A stretch of DNA of 64,000 nt, taken from Arthrobacter sp. Bi26 (GTDB taxonomy: Bacteria > Actinomycetota > Actinomycetes > Actinomycetales > Micrococcaceae). The notes under the pieces are model-generated. The model ran no database searches. It was given only the letters and a program-made list of their open reading frames with translations, and was not told the DNA's origin. The DNA is taken from the NCBI RefSeq assembly GCF_918697925.1, contig NZ_CAKKMF010000004.1, forward strand, positions 1 to 64,000, given 5' to 3'. Position numbers and translations under genes: made by a program. Positions 26,622 to 34,327 of this stretch are shown here, piece by piece (positions within the stretch are counted from its first letter, which is position 1; the number at the start of each line of letters is the position of its first letter).

Positions 26622-26743
26622 AGCTTACCGGCGCTGTTACGGTGAGGCCGGAAGGGCCGTCGTCGGTTTCGCCGCATAGGGATACCAGCGGCTAAACCAC
26701 ACCCATTGCCCAAGCGCCGCGACCGATCAGGAAGGGTTCGATT

Positions 26744-27085
26744 GTGAGCCGAGACGGAGCCGGAAACGCAGTACTTGAACCGCTGCCCGCGACCGCAGTG
26801 ACGGCCCAGGAGGCCCGGGACCACATGAAGGTCCTTGAACAGATTGTCACCCGTGCCGGCTTCGACAAGAAGATTGCGGTCACCGTCCGGTGCTACAACA
26901 ACGAGCTCATGACCCGGGAATAGGCGCGGGAACTCTTCCACCTCATCACCGAGGAGTACGGCGTTCCCAAAGCCCGCTTCATCTCGCCCACGCTGGACGG
27001 CGCAGCACACCTCTTCGACGCCGCAGAGGACAAGACGAGCCGCAAGTCCGGCTGCAAGCTTGCCGTGCCCCTGCCAAACGGCTAG
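26744..27085 (+). pseudogene. hypothetical gene with internal in-frame TAG
   Basis: The GTG at 26744 opens VSRDGAGNAVLEPLPATAVT and a good coding frame (DHMKVLEQIVTRAGFDKKIA, TVRCYNNELMTRE). A TAG at 26921-26923 interrupts it. The same frame then continues convincingly (ARELFHLITEEYGVPKARFI, HLFDAAEDKTSRKSGCKLAV) to a stop at 27083-27085. The natural residue at the TAG would be Gln (MTRE-Q-AREL). The family is not recognised. Coding quality is equal on both sides, so the mutation is either recent or suppressed. Confidence 0.5.
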
Positions 27086-27201
27086 ACCGACACCATCAGT
27101 GTCGGCCGCCGCACCACATGCACGGGCTACACAAAGGGCAGACTATCTAGCTCAATGACGGAGACCTCGTCTGGTAATCGGGACGAGGGTCTGCTTCTGC
27201 A

Positions 27202-27274
27202 GGGTTGTGTAGCCAGTCGGATAGAGCATCCCCTCCTAAAGGGAAGGTCACTGGTTCGATTCCAGTCCAGGGCT
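27202..27274 (+). tRNA. tRNA-Arg(CCU)-like, 5' half degenerate
   Basis: The sequence has a D loop with AGTCGGATAGAGC, an anticodon loop CTCCTAA (anticodon CCT), T arm ACTGG-TTCGATT-CCAGT and acceptor strand CCAGGGC-T. It matches the 3' two-thirds of an Arg(CCU) tRNA. The 5' acceptor strand (expected GCCCTGG) is not there, the D stem has lost a T, and the anticodon stem has mismatches. It is probably a pseudo-tRNA or an attachment scar. Confidence 0.45.
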
Positions 27275-27281
27275 CGAGAGC

Positions 27282-28061
27282 TCAGGTTGCTCGCTTGCGG
27301 GCTACTCCTAAGTCTTCCATTCTTTGTCCGAGCTGGTTGAGACCCATCTCGAAATGGTCCGTGAGGTCAGCGATCCGGGCGTATCCGCGGAGGCCAATCC
27401 ATAGAAGGGACGGCATGAGGACGTCGTACCGACGTGTTCCGGGTCTGGGACTGGTACTTAGGCTCCAGGTCAAACCGTCCTTGGATTGTTGTCTGTAGTT
27501 CGCCGAACTTTGTAGCGAAGGGTGGGACTCCTGGGTTTCGGCGAGCCATATCTGATAGAGCCCTGCGAATTGCTCGGGATCATCGACAACGACAGCAGCC
27601 AACTGCATGAACCGGTCCAGCTGTTTGAAGTCCTCACCCGCCTCATCCTGCAGATCCTTGATTTGGTTCCTCTGGTCATCAGTGAGTGGCCAGCCGGCCT
27701 CAGCGGCTTTCAAGGTGTTTTGCAACGACCAGCTACGCATCCGGACCAGGATCTCCACGAATTCTTGCCGGCCTTTATCCGCCGCCCAGGGCAGTCGGAT
27801 GGCATGCTCCACGACAGAGCGTGCCAGCGGGGCCGCCTCATTGCCGTACCCGGACTTTTCAAGCTCTATCACTGCTTCTGCTGTGCGCTTGACCCGAATG
27901 AGCCAACCCCAGGCCACGGCGATGGCATGAGCTTCAGCCTGGTCCTTCCTAGTCCATTCACCGGCAGGCCGGCGAGGAGGCGAAGGTGCTCTGTCAATCA
28001 GGGCTGCGAGGTCGCGGAAGATGGTCCCCCAGTCGTCAATTCCCTGCTGCTTGGTGTTCAT
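27282..28061 (-). CDS. DUF5677-like protein
   Basis: The 259-aa product is nearly all helical. The central motif GYGNEAAPLARSVVEHAIRLPW (about 77-98) is typical of the DUF5677 family, in which a conserved E-A-x2-L-x-R segment recurs. The family is found in defence islands and has no established function. Downstream helices (RMRSWSLQNTLKAAEAGWPL, DLQDEAGEDFKQLDRFMQLA) and a C-terminal ADLTDHFEMGLNQLGQRMED complete the frame. Its 3' end is only 7 bp from the tRNA-Arg-like element. No membrane segment is visible. Confidence 0.6.
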   Translation of the reverse strand: MNTKQQGIDDWGTIFRDLAALIDRAPSPPRRPAGEWTRKDQAEAHAIAVAWGWLIRVKRTAEAVIELEKSGYGNEAAPLARSVVEHAIRLPWAADKGRQEFVEILVRMRSWSLQNTLKAAEAGWPLTDDQRNQIKDLQDEAGEDFKQLDRFMQLAAVVVDDPEQFAGLYQIWLAETQESHPSLQSSANYRQQSKDGLTWSLSTSPRPGTRRYDVLMPSLLWIGLRGYARIADLTDHFEMGLNQLGQRMEDLGVARKRAT

Positions 28062-28218
28062 GAACTAACGGTCACCCATTGACGGGGCGTTCTTAGCTAT
28101 CCGACACGCCCGCACCATGGTCTACCCGTCAGCAGCTGGACCGCATAGGACTATCGAACACCCAGCGAAAACCCCCACATGCCCACGGTACCCTGGGGCG
28201 CCTTGGCGCTCGGGCCAA

Positions 28219-28288
28219 CGGGATGTAGCGCAGGTAGCGCACCTGGCTGGGGGCCAGGGGGTCGCAGGTTCAAATCCTGTCATCCCGG
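28219..28288 (+). tRNA. tRNA-Pro(GGG), shortened D loop
   Basis: The acceptor stem CGGGATG/CATCCCG is perfect. The anticodon arm is CCTGG-CTGGGGG-CCAGG (anticodon GGG) and the T arm GCAGG-TTCAAAT-CCTGT. The D arm reads GCGC-AGGTA-GCGC, with a loop of only five bases where nine or so are normal. This gives a 70-nt molecule. Either it is a damaged copy or an unusual, element-borne tRNA. No encoded CCA follows. Confidence 0.6.
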
Positions 28289-28309
28289 CGGGATCTCGAT
28301 TCGGGGCTG

Positions 28310-28471
28310 TTAGTCTTCCCAACGGTTCTTGTCCGTCCACCGGACCCGCGGGTTGGCGGCCTCCTCGGCCTGCTCCTGGGCGTCGTCCCAAGCGTCCTTG
28401 AAGAACAGCCCAATTGACCCGACAAGAATGGCTCCCAGCACTGCCCACGTTGTCTTCTCGACGTTGTCCAT
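28310..28471 (-). CDS. small single-pass membrane protein
   Basis: The 53-aa product MDNVEKTTWAVLGAILVGSI has one hydrophobic segment (TTWAVLGAILVGSIGLFF, about 7-24) and an acidic, polar tail (KDAWDDAQEQAEEAANPRVR). The ATG at 28471 is preceded by GGGGGAAGAA; longer in-frame starts exist at 28483 and 28498. It lies between tRNA-Pro and tRNA-Phe-like genes on the opposite strand. Small acidic membrane proteins of this type have no defined role. Confidence 0.5.
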   Translation of the reverse strand: MDNVEKTTWAVLGAILVGSIGLFFKDAWDDAQEQAEEAANPRVRWTDKNRWED

Positions 28472-28595
28472 TTCTTCCCCCATCAATCGACGATCCATCG
28501 ATCATAGCGGTGCCCGCTGCGGTGCGATGGAAGCAGTCGGCGGACTGGGCTGGCACCAGGTTCACCGCGGGCCTTCATGGAGGGTCCGCCCATTC

Positions 28596-28668
28596 GGCCT
28601 CTTAGCTCAGTTGGTAGAGCGTGCGACTGAAAATCGCAAGGTCCCCAGTTCGATCCTGGGAGTAGCCG
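28596..28668 (+). tRNA. tRNA-Phe(GAA), acceptor stem partly mismatched
   Basis: D arm AGCTCAGTTGGTAGAGC, anticodon arm TGCGA-CTGAAAA-TCGCA (anticodon GAA), variable loop AGGTC and T arm CCCAG-TTCGATC-CTGGG are all good. The acceptor pairs GGCCTCT with AGTAGCC, leaving mismatches at 4-69 and 5-68. It would fold, but charging might be poor. 73 nt, no encoded CCA. Confidence 0.6.
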
Positions 28669-28847
28669 CGGGGGAGTAGCGTCCCTTCTTGTTCGCCGCT
28701 ATGAGTCGAAACAGCGGTCGTGCTGCGCCGGTGCGGATATACGGCGTCCAATACCGATGAGGGAGAACCTGCCAAGGCATGCTGGCGTCCACGGGCACGA
28801 GAGCGCGGGCAGGTGTCGGGCCCTGCTAAGGCCCCAACCCTGCACCT

Positions 28848-28918
28848 GTAGGCGTGGTGCAGGAGGAACGCAGCAGTCTGCCAGTCTGCGGTCGCGGGTT
28901 CGAGGCCCGTCGCCGACT
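28848..28918 (+). tRNA. tRNA-Gly(GCC)-like
   Basis: Acceptor GTAGGCG pairs with CGCCGAC at six of seven positions. The anticodon arm is GCAGT-CTGCCAG-TCTGC (anticodon GCC, 31-39 mismatch), and the T arm GCGGG-TTCGAGG-CCCGT is good. The D arm (GTGC...GCA) is weak and the variable loop is four bases. It is probably a degenerate or divergent tRNA. Confidence 0.4.
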
Positions 28919-28931
28919 GGAAGTTACAAAT

Positions 28932-29004
28932 GCCATCGAGGCCCTGAAGGTAGGGCGCCTGTCTCCCACCCAGGAGGTAGCGGGTTCGAGCCCCGTCGCC
29001 GGAT
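28932..29004 (+). tRNA. tRNA-Gly(CCC)-like, degenerate acceptor
   Basis: D arm GCCC-TGAAGGTA-GGGC, anticodon arm CCTGT-CTCCCAC-CCAGG (anticodon CCC), variable loop AGGTA and T arm GCGGG-TTCGAGC-CCCGT can be read. The acceptor strands (GCCATCG, CGCCGGA) pair at only four of seven positions. It shares GCGGGTTCGAG-CCCGTCGCCG with the Gly(GCC)-like gene just upstream, so one may be a diverged duplicate of the other. Confidence 0.4.
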
Positions 29005-29028
29005 CGAAGGCGCCCAATGCGCCGTCAC

Positions 29029-29101
29029 GCCTCCATAGCTCAGCTAATAGAGCAACGGCCTTCTAATCCGCGTGTCGCGGGTTTGAATCCCGCCGGGGGC
29101 A
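29029..29101 (+). tRNA. tRNA-Arg(UCU)
   Basis: Acceptor GCCTCCA/CGGGGGC has one G-T and one A-C pair. The D arm is AGCTCAGCTAATAGAGC and the anticodon loop CTTCTAA (anticodon TCT) sits in a stem ACGGC/TCCGC. The T arm GCGGG-TTTGAAT-CCCGC is perfect. It is the best preserved of the group. The opposite-strand gene at 29102 ends exactly where it ends. Confidence 0.6.
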
Positions 29102-29455
29102 CTAGTTCTGCGCCCGTTGCTTGCGCAGCTGTTCCGTTCTGTGGCGCTCCATCGCCGCCGCCCGGATGACATCGTCTGGCTCCAGCCGGGTTCCCCGGAA
29201 GCCGTCCATGAGGTCGCCCAGGTAGATGAACGGTAATCCGTCGGTCGGGTCGCCCTTCCTGACGACCTTCTCCTCGATCAGCGCCTGCAGTCGTACCGGG
29301 TCGATCACAGACCCTGCCGTCCCGGCTTCGATGTCCTTGATGTAGACGAACGCCGGCCCGGGGGAGTGCACAGCCCGCCGGACGGTGTTCATCTGGATCC
29401 AGGTGTCCAGCTTGGACGGGTCGATCTGCTTGTCGGAGGGGATCCTGATCGTCAT
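29102..29455 (-). CDS. hypothetical protein
   Basis: The 117-aa soluble protein starts MTIRIPSDKQIDPSKLDTWI and contains GPAFVYIKDIEAGTAGSVID, ALIEEKVVRKGDPTDGLPFI and YLGDLMDGFRGTRLEPDDVI. It ends with a basic helix (ERHRTEQLRKQRAQN). No motif identifies its role. The frame is intact and uses typical high-GC codons. Confidence 0.6.
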   Translation of the reverse strand: MTIRIPSDKQIDPSKLDTWIQMNTVRRAVHSPGPAFVYIKDIEAGTAGSVIDPVRLQALIEEKVVRKGDPTDGLPFIYLGDLMDGFRGTRLEPDDVIRAAAMERHRTEQLRKQRAQN

Positions 29456-29580
29456 GCCATGACGCTATCGGAGCACCGGCTAGGTTTCCTGGTGGACGCG
29501 CTGTGACGGCTTCACGGCTGCCCGATTTGCCCGCTGTTGAGATGATGAACGTCGATAACGGACACGAGAGAAGGACGGCC

Positions 29581-30276
29581 ATGGCCGAGCACAACGATGG
29601 CCCGGAGCGGCTGAGCACCGACGAGCTGGTCAACCTGATCGATGAGATCGCAGCAGGCCGCGGTTCCACGCTGGTTCCTGAGCGGGAGCCGGCCGATGAC
29701 CCGTACTGGCCGTCCGCGGATTACTCTCCCAAGCCGTCTTTGGAGGAGATCAGGGCACAGATCAGACGGGAGCAGGAAGCGGTGGACTCCCGGCTGCGGT
29801 CCGGCCAGGACGTCTTCTTCATCACCGCCAGCGGCATCCGGCGCGTCCACAAGCCTGACTGCGACCACGTCAGGCACACCGTGGACCGGAGCGAGTCCTG
29901 GGATCTGGTGCTGCAGAACTACGACACCCTCCGGCCTGCCGACCTCGGCATGGTCTACCGGATGCCTCATGTACTGACTCGGCCGGAAGTCGAGGCCCTG
30001 AACAGCTACGTCACCTGCCAGGCGTGCGTGCCCGCTCTGGATCACCAGCGGAAGAAATTCAGTTTCCCGGTTCAGTCCATGCTTGCCCTGAGCTTTGGCC
30101 AGCACCACGTCGGCCGGGCAGTCTTCACTGAGGACGGCGAGGAGCTCGGTGCCCTGGTCAGCCACCAGCGGATCGTCGCCGCGGAGGGCATCCGGAGCAT
30201 CACCAGGACGACCGAACAGACGCTTGAAGGCGACGGCACGGAGAAGTACGTGGTGGCGCCCAAGGACGCGGTCTAG
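29581..30276 (+). CDS. uncharacterised His/Cys-motif protein, paralogue 2
   Basis: The 231-aa product starts MAEHNDGPERLSTDELVNLI; the ATG is preceded by GAGAGAAGG. After an acidic N-terminus it has VFFITASGIRRVHKPDCDHV (about 79-98), DRSESWDLVLQNYD, VEALNSYVTCQACVPALDHQ (about 138-157) and a beta C-terminus with FTEDGEELGALVSHQRI. H-x3-C and C-x2-C are at the same relative places as in the 25905 gene, and the LDH after the CxxC is also kept. The shared layout suggests one metal site. Role unknown. Confidence 0.65.
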   Translation: MAEHNDGPERLSTDELVNLIDEIAAGRGSTLVPEREPADDPYWPSADYSPKPSLEEIRAQIRREQEAVDSRLRSGQDVFFITASGIRRVHKPDCDHVRHTVDRSESWDLVLQNYDTLRPADLGMVYRMPHVLTRPEVEALNSYVTCQACVPALDHQRKKFSFPVQSMLALSFGQHHVGRAVFTEDGEELGALVSHQRIVAAEGIRSITRTTEQTLEGDGTEKYVVAPKDAV

Positions 30277-30399
30277 CCCGACGGAAAGGCTTTCCGTGCT
30301 GCCGCACAAGCTAAGGGTGGGTGCGCAGGGCTTCAGGCCCGAACGGTTTCCATGCCTGGAGCTGGCACCTAAGGAACTCCATCGCAGTGGTCGTCACGG

Positions 30400-30672
30400 T
30401 CATCGACTTGCCGTCGCCTGGTTGGCCGCTTCTGAGAGCCTTACCGTATCGGCCGCGAAGGGTTTGTAGGCCGCGGCGGTCGCGCCGATGATGGTTACGC
30501 TTGGGCTTTCCATTGATACGCCAGAGGCACCGGTGCCGGTTCCCGGGTTCCCGGGACCGTGATCAGGCTTGAGCCGACCCGCGCCGTGCCGGTGGTCGTT
30601 GAAGCGGCAGCCGACAGTGGTGCGGCCGCGACCGCCGTGGTGGCGGCCGAGGTCCCGGCCGTGCTGGGTCAC
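30400..30672 (-). pseudogene. fragment of an Ig-like repeat gene
   Basis: Read on the minus strand, one frame gives TTGTARVGSSLITVPGTREP then PVPLAYQWKAQ. After a one-base shift it gives VTIIGATAAAYKPFAADTV. These match the Ig-like repeat unit of the 797-aa secreted protein at 3960-6353 (GTAKVGSTLT, YQWKANG, ITGATAATYKP). It is thus an isolated, frameshifted single unit on the opposite strand, 24 kb away. Confidence 0.55.
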
Positions 30673-30795
30673 CCGGCCTTGCTCCCGATTACTCTCAGAG
30701 TGACGGCCTTGCCAAGGAGCTGAACAGGAAGCGCTACATAAACGGTTCCCGTGCCGTGAAGCAGGGCGGCCGTCGCAGTCGCCTATTTCTAGGTG

Positions 30796-33700
30796 TCAGA
30801 AAGGCGCCTTCCCGCGCGTCCAACTACGGTTCCAGTTGCCCGCATGCCCTGTGGCCTGAAAATCATTTATTTCAACGTTTGAGAAGGGGTTGTCAAGGTA
30901 GCGGACGTCACCGCCACTGAAGTGACCTGAATCAAGCCGAACGAGAGCAAGACGATAATGGGGTTTAGCGTTCTTTCCTGTAACAACCTCATTGTGTGTG
31001 ACCCAGAAATCGGCCGCTTCAGCAACCTGTGCCACGACCTTAATGCGGTAGGTCTGACCGGACACAGGGTCGGTCGACAGGATGTCGTAGCCATGAGTGT
31101 TGCTCGCTTGCAGTTCCGGGACTCGACCAATTGCCTGCTCCTGTGCGAGCACAACTTCAATGCTGCGACGCTGAACAAACGTTGATGGCACCCCGCTCAT
31201 CGGCCTGTCATCGATAGCGACATCGGAATCAAGCATCGCAGCAGGAAGGACAAGCGCCGCTGTGACGATTAGCGGCGATTTGGTGGACATTTTGCCCTGC
31301 TGGTCGATGAGTTCGAGCCGACGGTCGAGTCGCGTTTGCAGGTCCGTCGCCTTTCGGCTCAAGCTCTCCGAGGACTCTTTCAGCTTCTCCCCAAGGTTCT
31401 CCCGCTCGGCTGCGGCAACCGCCTCCGAGAGAAGTCGCTCAATCTCATATTTGAGACGTGCCTCGACCAACCCGCGCTGTTTGTCGAGTTCAGCCGATCG
31501 CCGAGGCTGGATAGCAGCAAGGTAGCTCGGCAATTCGTTCTCGATAATCCAGCTCACGGCATTTGATTCTGCACTGTGTAACCACGGAAGTGCCTTCGCC
31601 TGGCGAACGGAGGCAACGTCAGGCGCCGACATACAGTCAAGGTAGGGAGCCGGACCGGCGTCGTTGACTGCGCCGTCCTCACTCACATAGGCGTAACCGA
31701 ATCTGCGCGCGACCGAAGCACCCAACGAGTCGACGATTTCTTCGACAACGCCCACCAGTAGGCAGGGCGACTGAAGTCTTGAGGAGACAAGCACGGTGCC
31801 CCGGTTGAGGACTCCGGCCAGAGTGGTAACCGCATGGTCCATCACCGAATCATGGAGAGGGTGACCTGGTGCCAGCAAGTCCGCGCTGGTTCCCTCGTCA
31901 TCGTGTACGAGGCCTAGATCGAAAGTCACGCGTTCATATCTCGTGGCGACCGGGCCGTACTTGCCGTTGCGAAGCGTGGACGGCACATGGCCGATCTCGA
32001 AGCGGCCCTTCTCCCGCCTCACTATTTTGCCGCCGAATCGAGTGAAGGCCTCCTTAAAGGCCAGCTCGATGTAATGAGGCTGAAGACGACGAGCACGAGC
32101 TTCATCCATCGACGCTCGGAGGCTCGCAAGATCGGCATCCGACAGGTGCTCGTTGGCTAAGGCGCGTTCGTTGAGCAGTTCTTGCAACCCCTCGGCCACG
32201 CTTCGGTCGATAACCTGGTGCATGCGTGCCTTGGTTTCAGGGAGTTCACCGTAGCGAATCGCCTCGATCAGCAGTTCCCGAAGGGGCGTATCCGCAAAAG
32301 CCGTACCCAGGACATCGAAAACATTGCCACCGTAGGCTCTCCGCTGCTCCTCGATCTTGTTAAGCAGCGCTGTGAAGACTTCGCCCTCCCGCGTATTAGC
32401 GGCTACGAGGTTCCATAGCCGGCAAACCTCAGTCTGCCCGATTCGATGAATACGCCCGAAGCGCTGCTCGATGCGGTTTGGATTCCAAGGCAAGTCATAA
32501 TTGACCATCAGATGTGCGGCTTGGAGATTCAAACCCTCGCCCGCTGCGTCCGTTGCCAACATTATCTGGCAGTCCGGATTCTTAGTGAACTCCTCGGTTA
32601 TGGCACGGCGATCGTTTCTGCGAACGCCACCATGGATCGCGACGACAGCCTTCGGGCGGCCAATCAGGTGCGTGATGCGCTCCATGAGGTAGTTCAGGGT
32701 GTCTCGGTGCTCCGTGAAGATAATGAGCTTGCGTGGCTTCCCACTGGAATCCAGCGGCATGACGTTGTCTTCAAGGATCAATCGAAGCTCTGACCACTTC
32801 TTGTCCTCCCCGCGGTCGCGTACTTCCCTCGCGACCTCCGCTAGTGACGTAAGCTCTTGGATCTCTGATTCCAGCTCGGCGATCGTTTCTGCGGCCGTGG
32901 CAGCGTCAACTACGTTCTCTTCGAACTCCTCAAGATCTTCGGCGGACACCTCGACGATATCCATGTCCGAAGTAATGTACTTGTAGCGCTCGGGTCTGAG
33001 GACATCGCGATCCTCGCGATAGGTGCCGTTCTCAATGCCACGCTTAGTGACGTCCAGTCGCTGCGCGCGACGAACCAGACTACGGTGAATAGCCTCTGGG
33101 CTCGAAGCAAGCCTCCGTTGCAAAACAGTCAACGCGAAACCGACGGTGTTACGACGTTTGCCATCGAGCTTGGCTGCTCGGTTCATGCCGTTACGAACGT
33201 AGTCGGTTACCTGCTGGTAAAGGTCATTCTCCAGCTCAGTGAGCTCATAGGGGATAGACTCGGCAATTCTTTCCGGAAAGAGCTTGCGACCCTCAAACGT
33301 TAGAAGATCTTCCTTAACCATTCGGCGCATGACGTCACTCGTGTCGACGGAGACGCCGTTCTTACCGGCGAAGCGGTCCTTATCGAGCAAACTCAGAAAA
33401 AGTTGAAAGTCTTCCTCTTTACCGGAGTGTGGCGTCGCGGTCATGAGGAGGAAGTGCCGAGATACCTCGCCGACCAGCTCACCGAGTTGGAACCGTTTAG
33501 TTTTTTCCAACTTGTTGCCGAAGTAGTGCGCACCCATTCGATGCGCCTCGTCGACGATCGCTAAGTCCCAGTGGCTATTCCGTAGCCGCTGCTGGAGGTC
33601 CTCGTTGCGTGCGAGCTGGTCCATGCGCGCGATAAGCAGATGATGATTTTCAAAGATGTCGTTGCCCAGGCTTGTATCAACCATCTGCGTCGTGAGGATC

Positions 33701-34233
33701 TCGAATGACAGACCGAATTTGAAGAACAGCTCGTCCTGCCACTGTTCAACTAGACCGCCTGGAGCGACTATGAGACACCGTCGAACGTCTTCACGAAGGA
33801 TCAGCTCCTTGATAAAGAGTCCCGCCATGATCGTTTTCCCTGCGCCCGGGTCGTCCGCCAACAGGAATCGCAAGGGGGTGCGGGGCAACAACTCGCCGTA
33901 GACGGCACGGATCTGGTGAGGAAGCGGCTGAACATTACTCGTCGCGACGGCGAGCATTGGATCATACAGCCCCGCGAGCTTAATTCTCTGTGCCTCAGCG
34001 ACGGTTTTGAAGTCGATGGAAGAAGCATCGAATGGCCGGCTTCCCGAAGTTGAGATTGCAAGCGAATCCTCGTCACGCCGGAACATCACGCGCTGTCCTA
34101 AGCCACCCGACGATGTCTTGTACGTCAACTCAACTGCGTCCTGACCATGAGGCTGACCGAAAATCACCTGCACTACTTCATGAGGCACGACGCCAGTAAT
34201 CTGCAGGCCCGGCGCCAAGTCCTCTAACTTCAA
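30796..34233 (-). CDS. SNF2-family helicase/ATPase with C-terminal DUF3883-like domain
   Basis: The start is taken as the TTG at 34231-34233 because GGAGG lies seven bases upstream and the product (LKLEDLAPGLQITGVVPHEV) begins as homologous helicases do; an in-frame GTG at 34276 would add 15 residues. The 1145-aa protein has an SNF2 core: Walker A DDPGAGKTIMAGL (about 130), DEAH in LAIVDEAHRMG (about 230), TATPHSG (about 265), helicase_C with GEGLNLQAAHLMVNYDLPW and RIEQRFGRIHRIGQ (about 595-620). The last 120 residues (PELQASNTHGYDILSTDPVS, TYRIKVVAQ, HNEVVTGK) resemble DUF3883, an endonuclease-like fold. The role is probably ATP-driven DNA remodelling or restriction, in a pair with the divergent gene. 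DISARM DrmD is a comparable enzyme type. Confidence 0.85.
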   Translation of the reverse strand: MKLEDLAPGLQITGVVPHEVVQVIFGQPHGQDAVELTYKTSSGGLGQRVMFRRDEDSLAISTSGSRPFDASSIDFKTVAEAQRIKLAGLYDPMLAVATSNVQPLPHQIRAVYGELLPRTPLRFLLADDPGAGKTIMAGLFIKELILREDVRRCLIVAPGGLVEQWQDELFFKFGLSFEILTTQMVDTSLGNDIFENHHLLIARMDQLARNEDLQQRLRNSHWDLAIVDEAHRMGAHYFGNKLEKTKRFQLGELVGEVSRHFLLMTATPHSGKEEDFQLFLSLLDKDRFAGKNGVSVDTSDVMRRMVKEDLLTFEGRKLFPERIAESIPYELTELENDLYQQVTDYVRNGMNRAAKLDGKRRNTVGFALTVLQRRLASSPEAIHRSLVRRAQRLDVTKRGIENGTYREDRDVLRPERYKYITSDMDIVEVSAEDLEEFEENVVDAATAAETIAELESEIQELTSLAEVAREVRDRGEDKKWSELRLILEDNVMPLDSSGKPRKLIIFTEHRDTLNYLMERITHLIGRPKAVVAIHGGVRRNDRRAITEEFTKNPDCQIMLATDAAGEGLNLQAAHLMVNYDLPWNPNRIEQRFGRIHRIGQTEVCRLWNLVAANTREGEVFTALLNKIEEQRRAYGGNVFDVLGTAFADTPLRELLIEAIRYGELPETKARMHQVIDRSVAEGLQELLNERALANEHLSDADLASLRASMDEARARRLQPHYIELAFKEAFTRFGGKIVRREKGRFEIGHVPSTLRNGKYGPVATRYERVTFDLGLVHDDEGTSADLLAPGHPLHDSVMDHAVTTLAGVLNRGTVLVSSRLQSPCLLVGVVEEIVDSLGASVARRFGYAYVSEDGAVNDAGPAPYLDCMSAPDVASVRQAKALPWLHSAESNAVSWIIENELPSYLAAIQPRRSAELDKQRGLVEARLKYEIERLLSEAVAAAERENLGEKLKESSESLSRKATDLQTRLDRRLELIDQQGKMSTKSPLIVTAALVLPAAMLDSDVAIDDRPMSGVPSTFVQRRSIEVVLAQEQAIGRVPELQASNTHGYDILSTDPVSGQTYRIKVVAQVAEAADFWVTHNEVVTGKNAKPHYRLALVRLDSGHFSGGDVRYLDNPFSNVEINDFQATGHAGNWNRSWTRGKAPF

Positions 34234-34327
34234 TTGATTTCCTCCAGCTTCGCGTAGGATGCTATCCAGCCGGCCCACTTCGCGTCGGACCTACAACCAT
34301 CTTGAAGAATACTGCCAAGGGGGCTCG

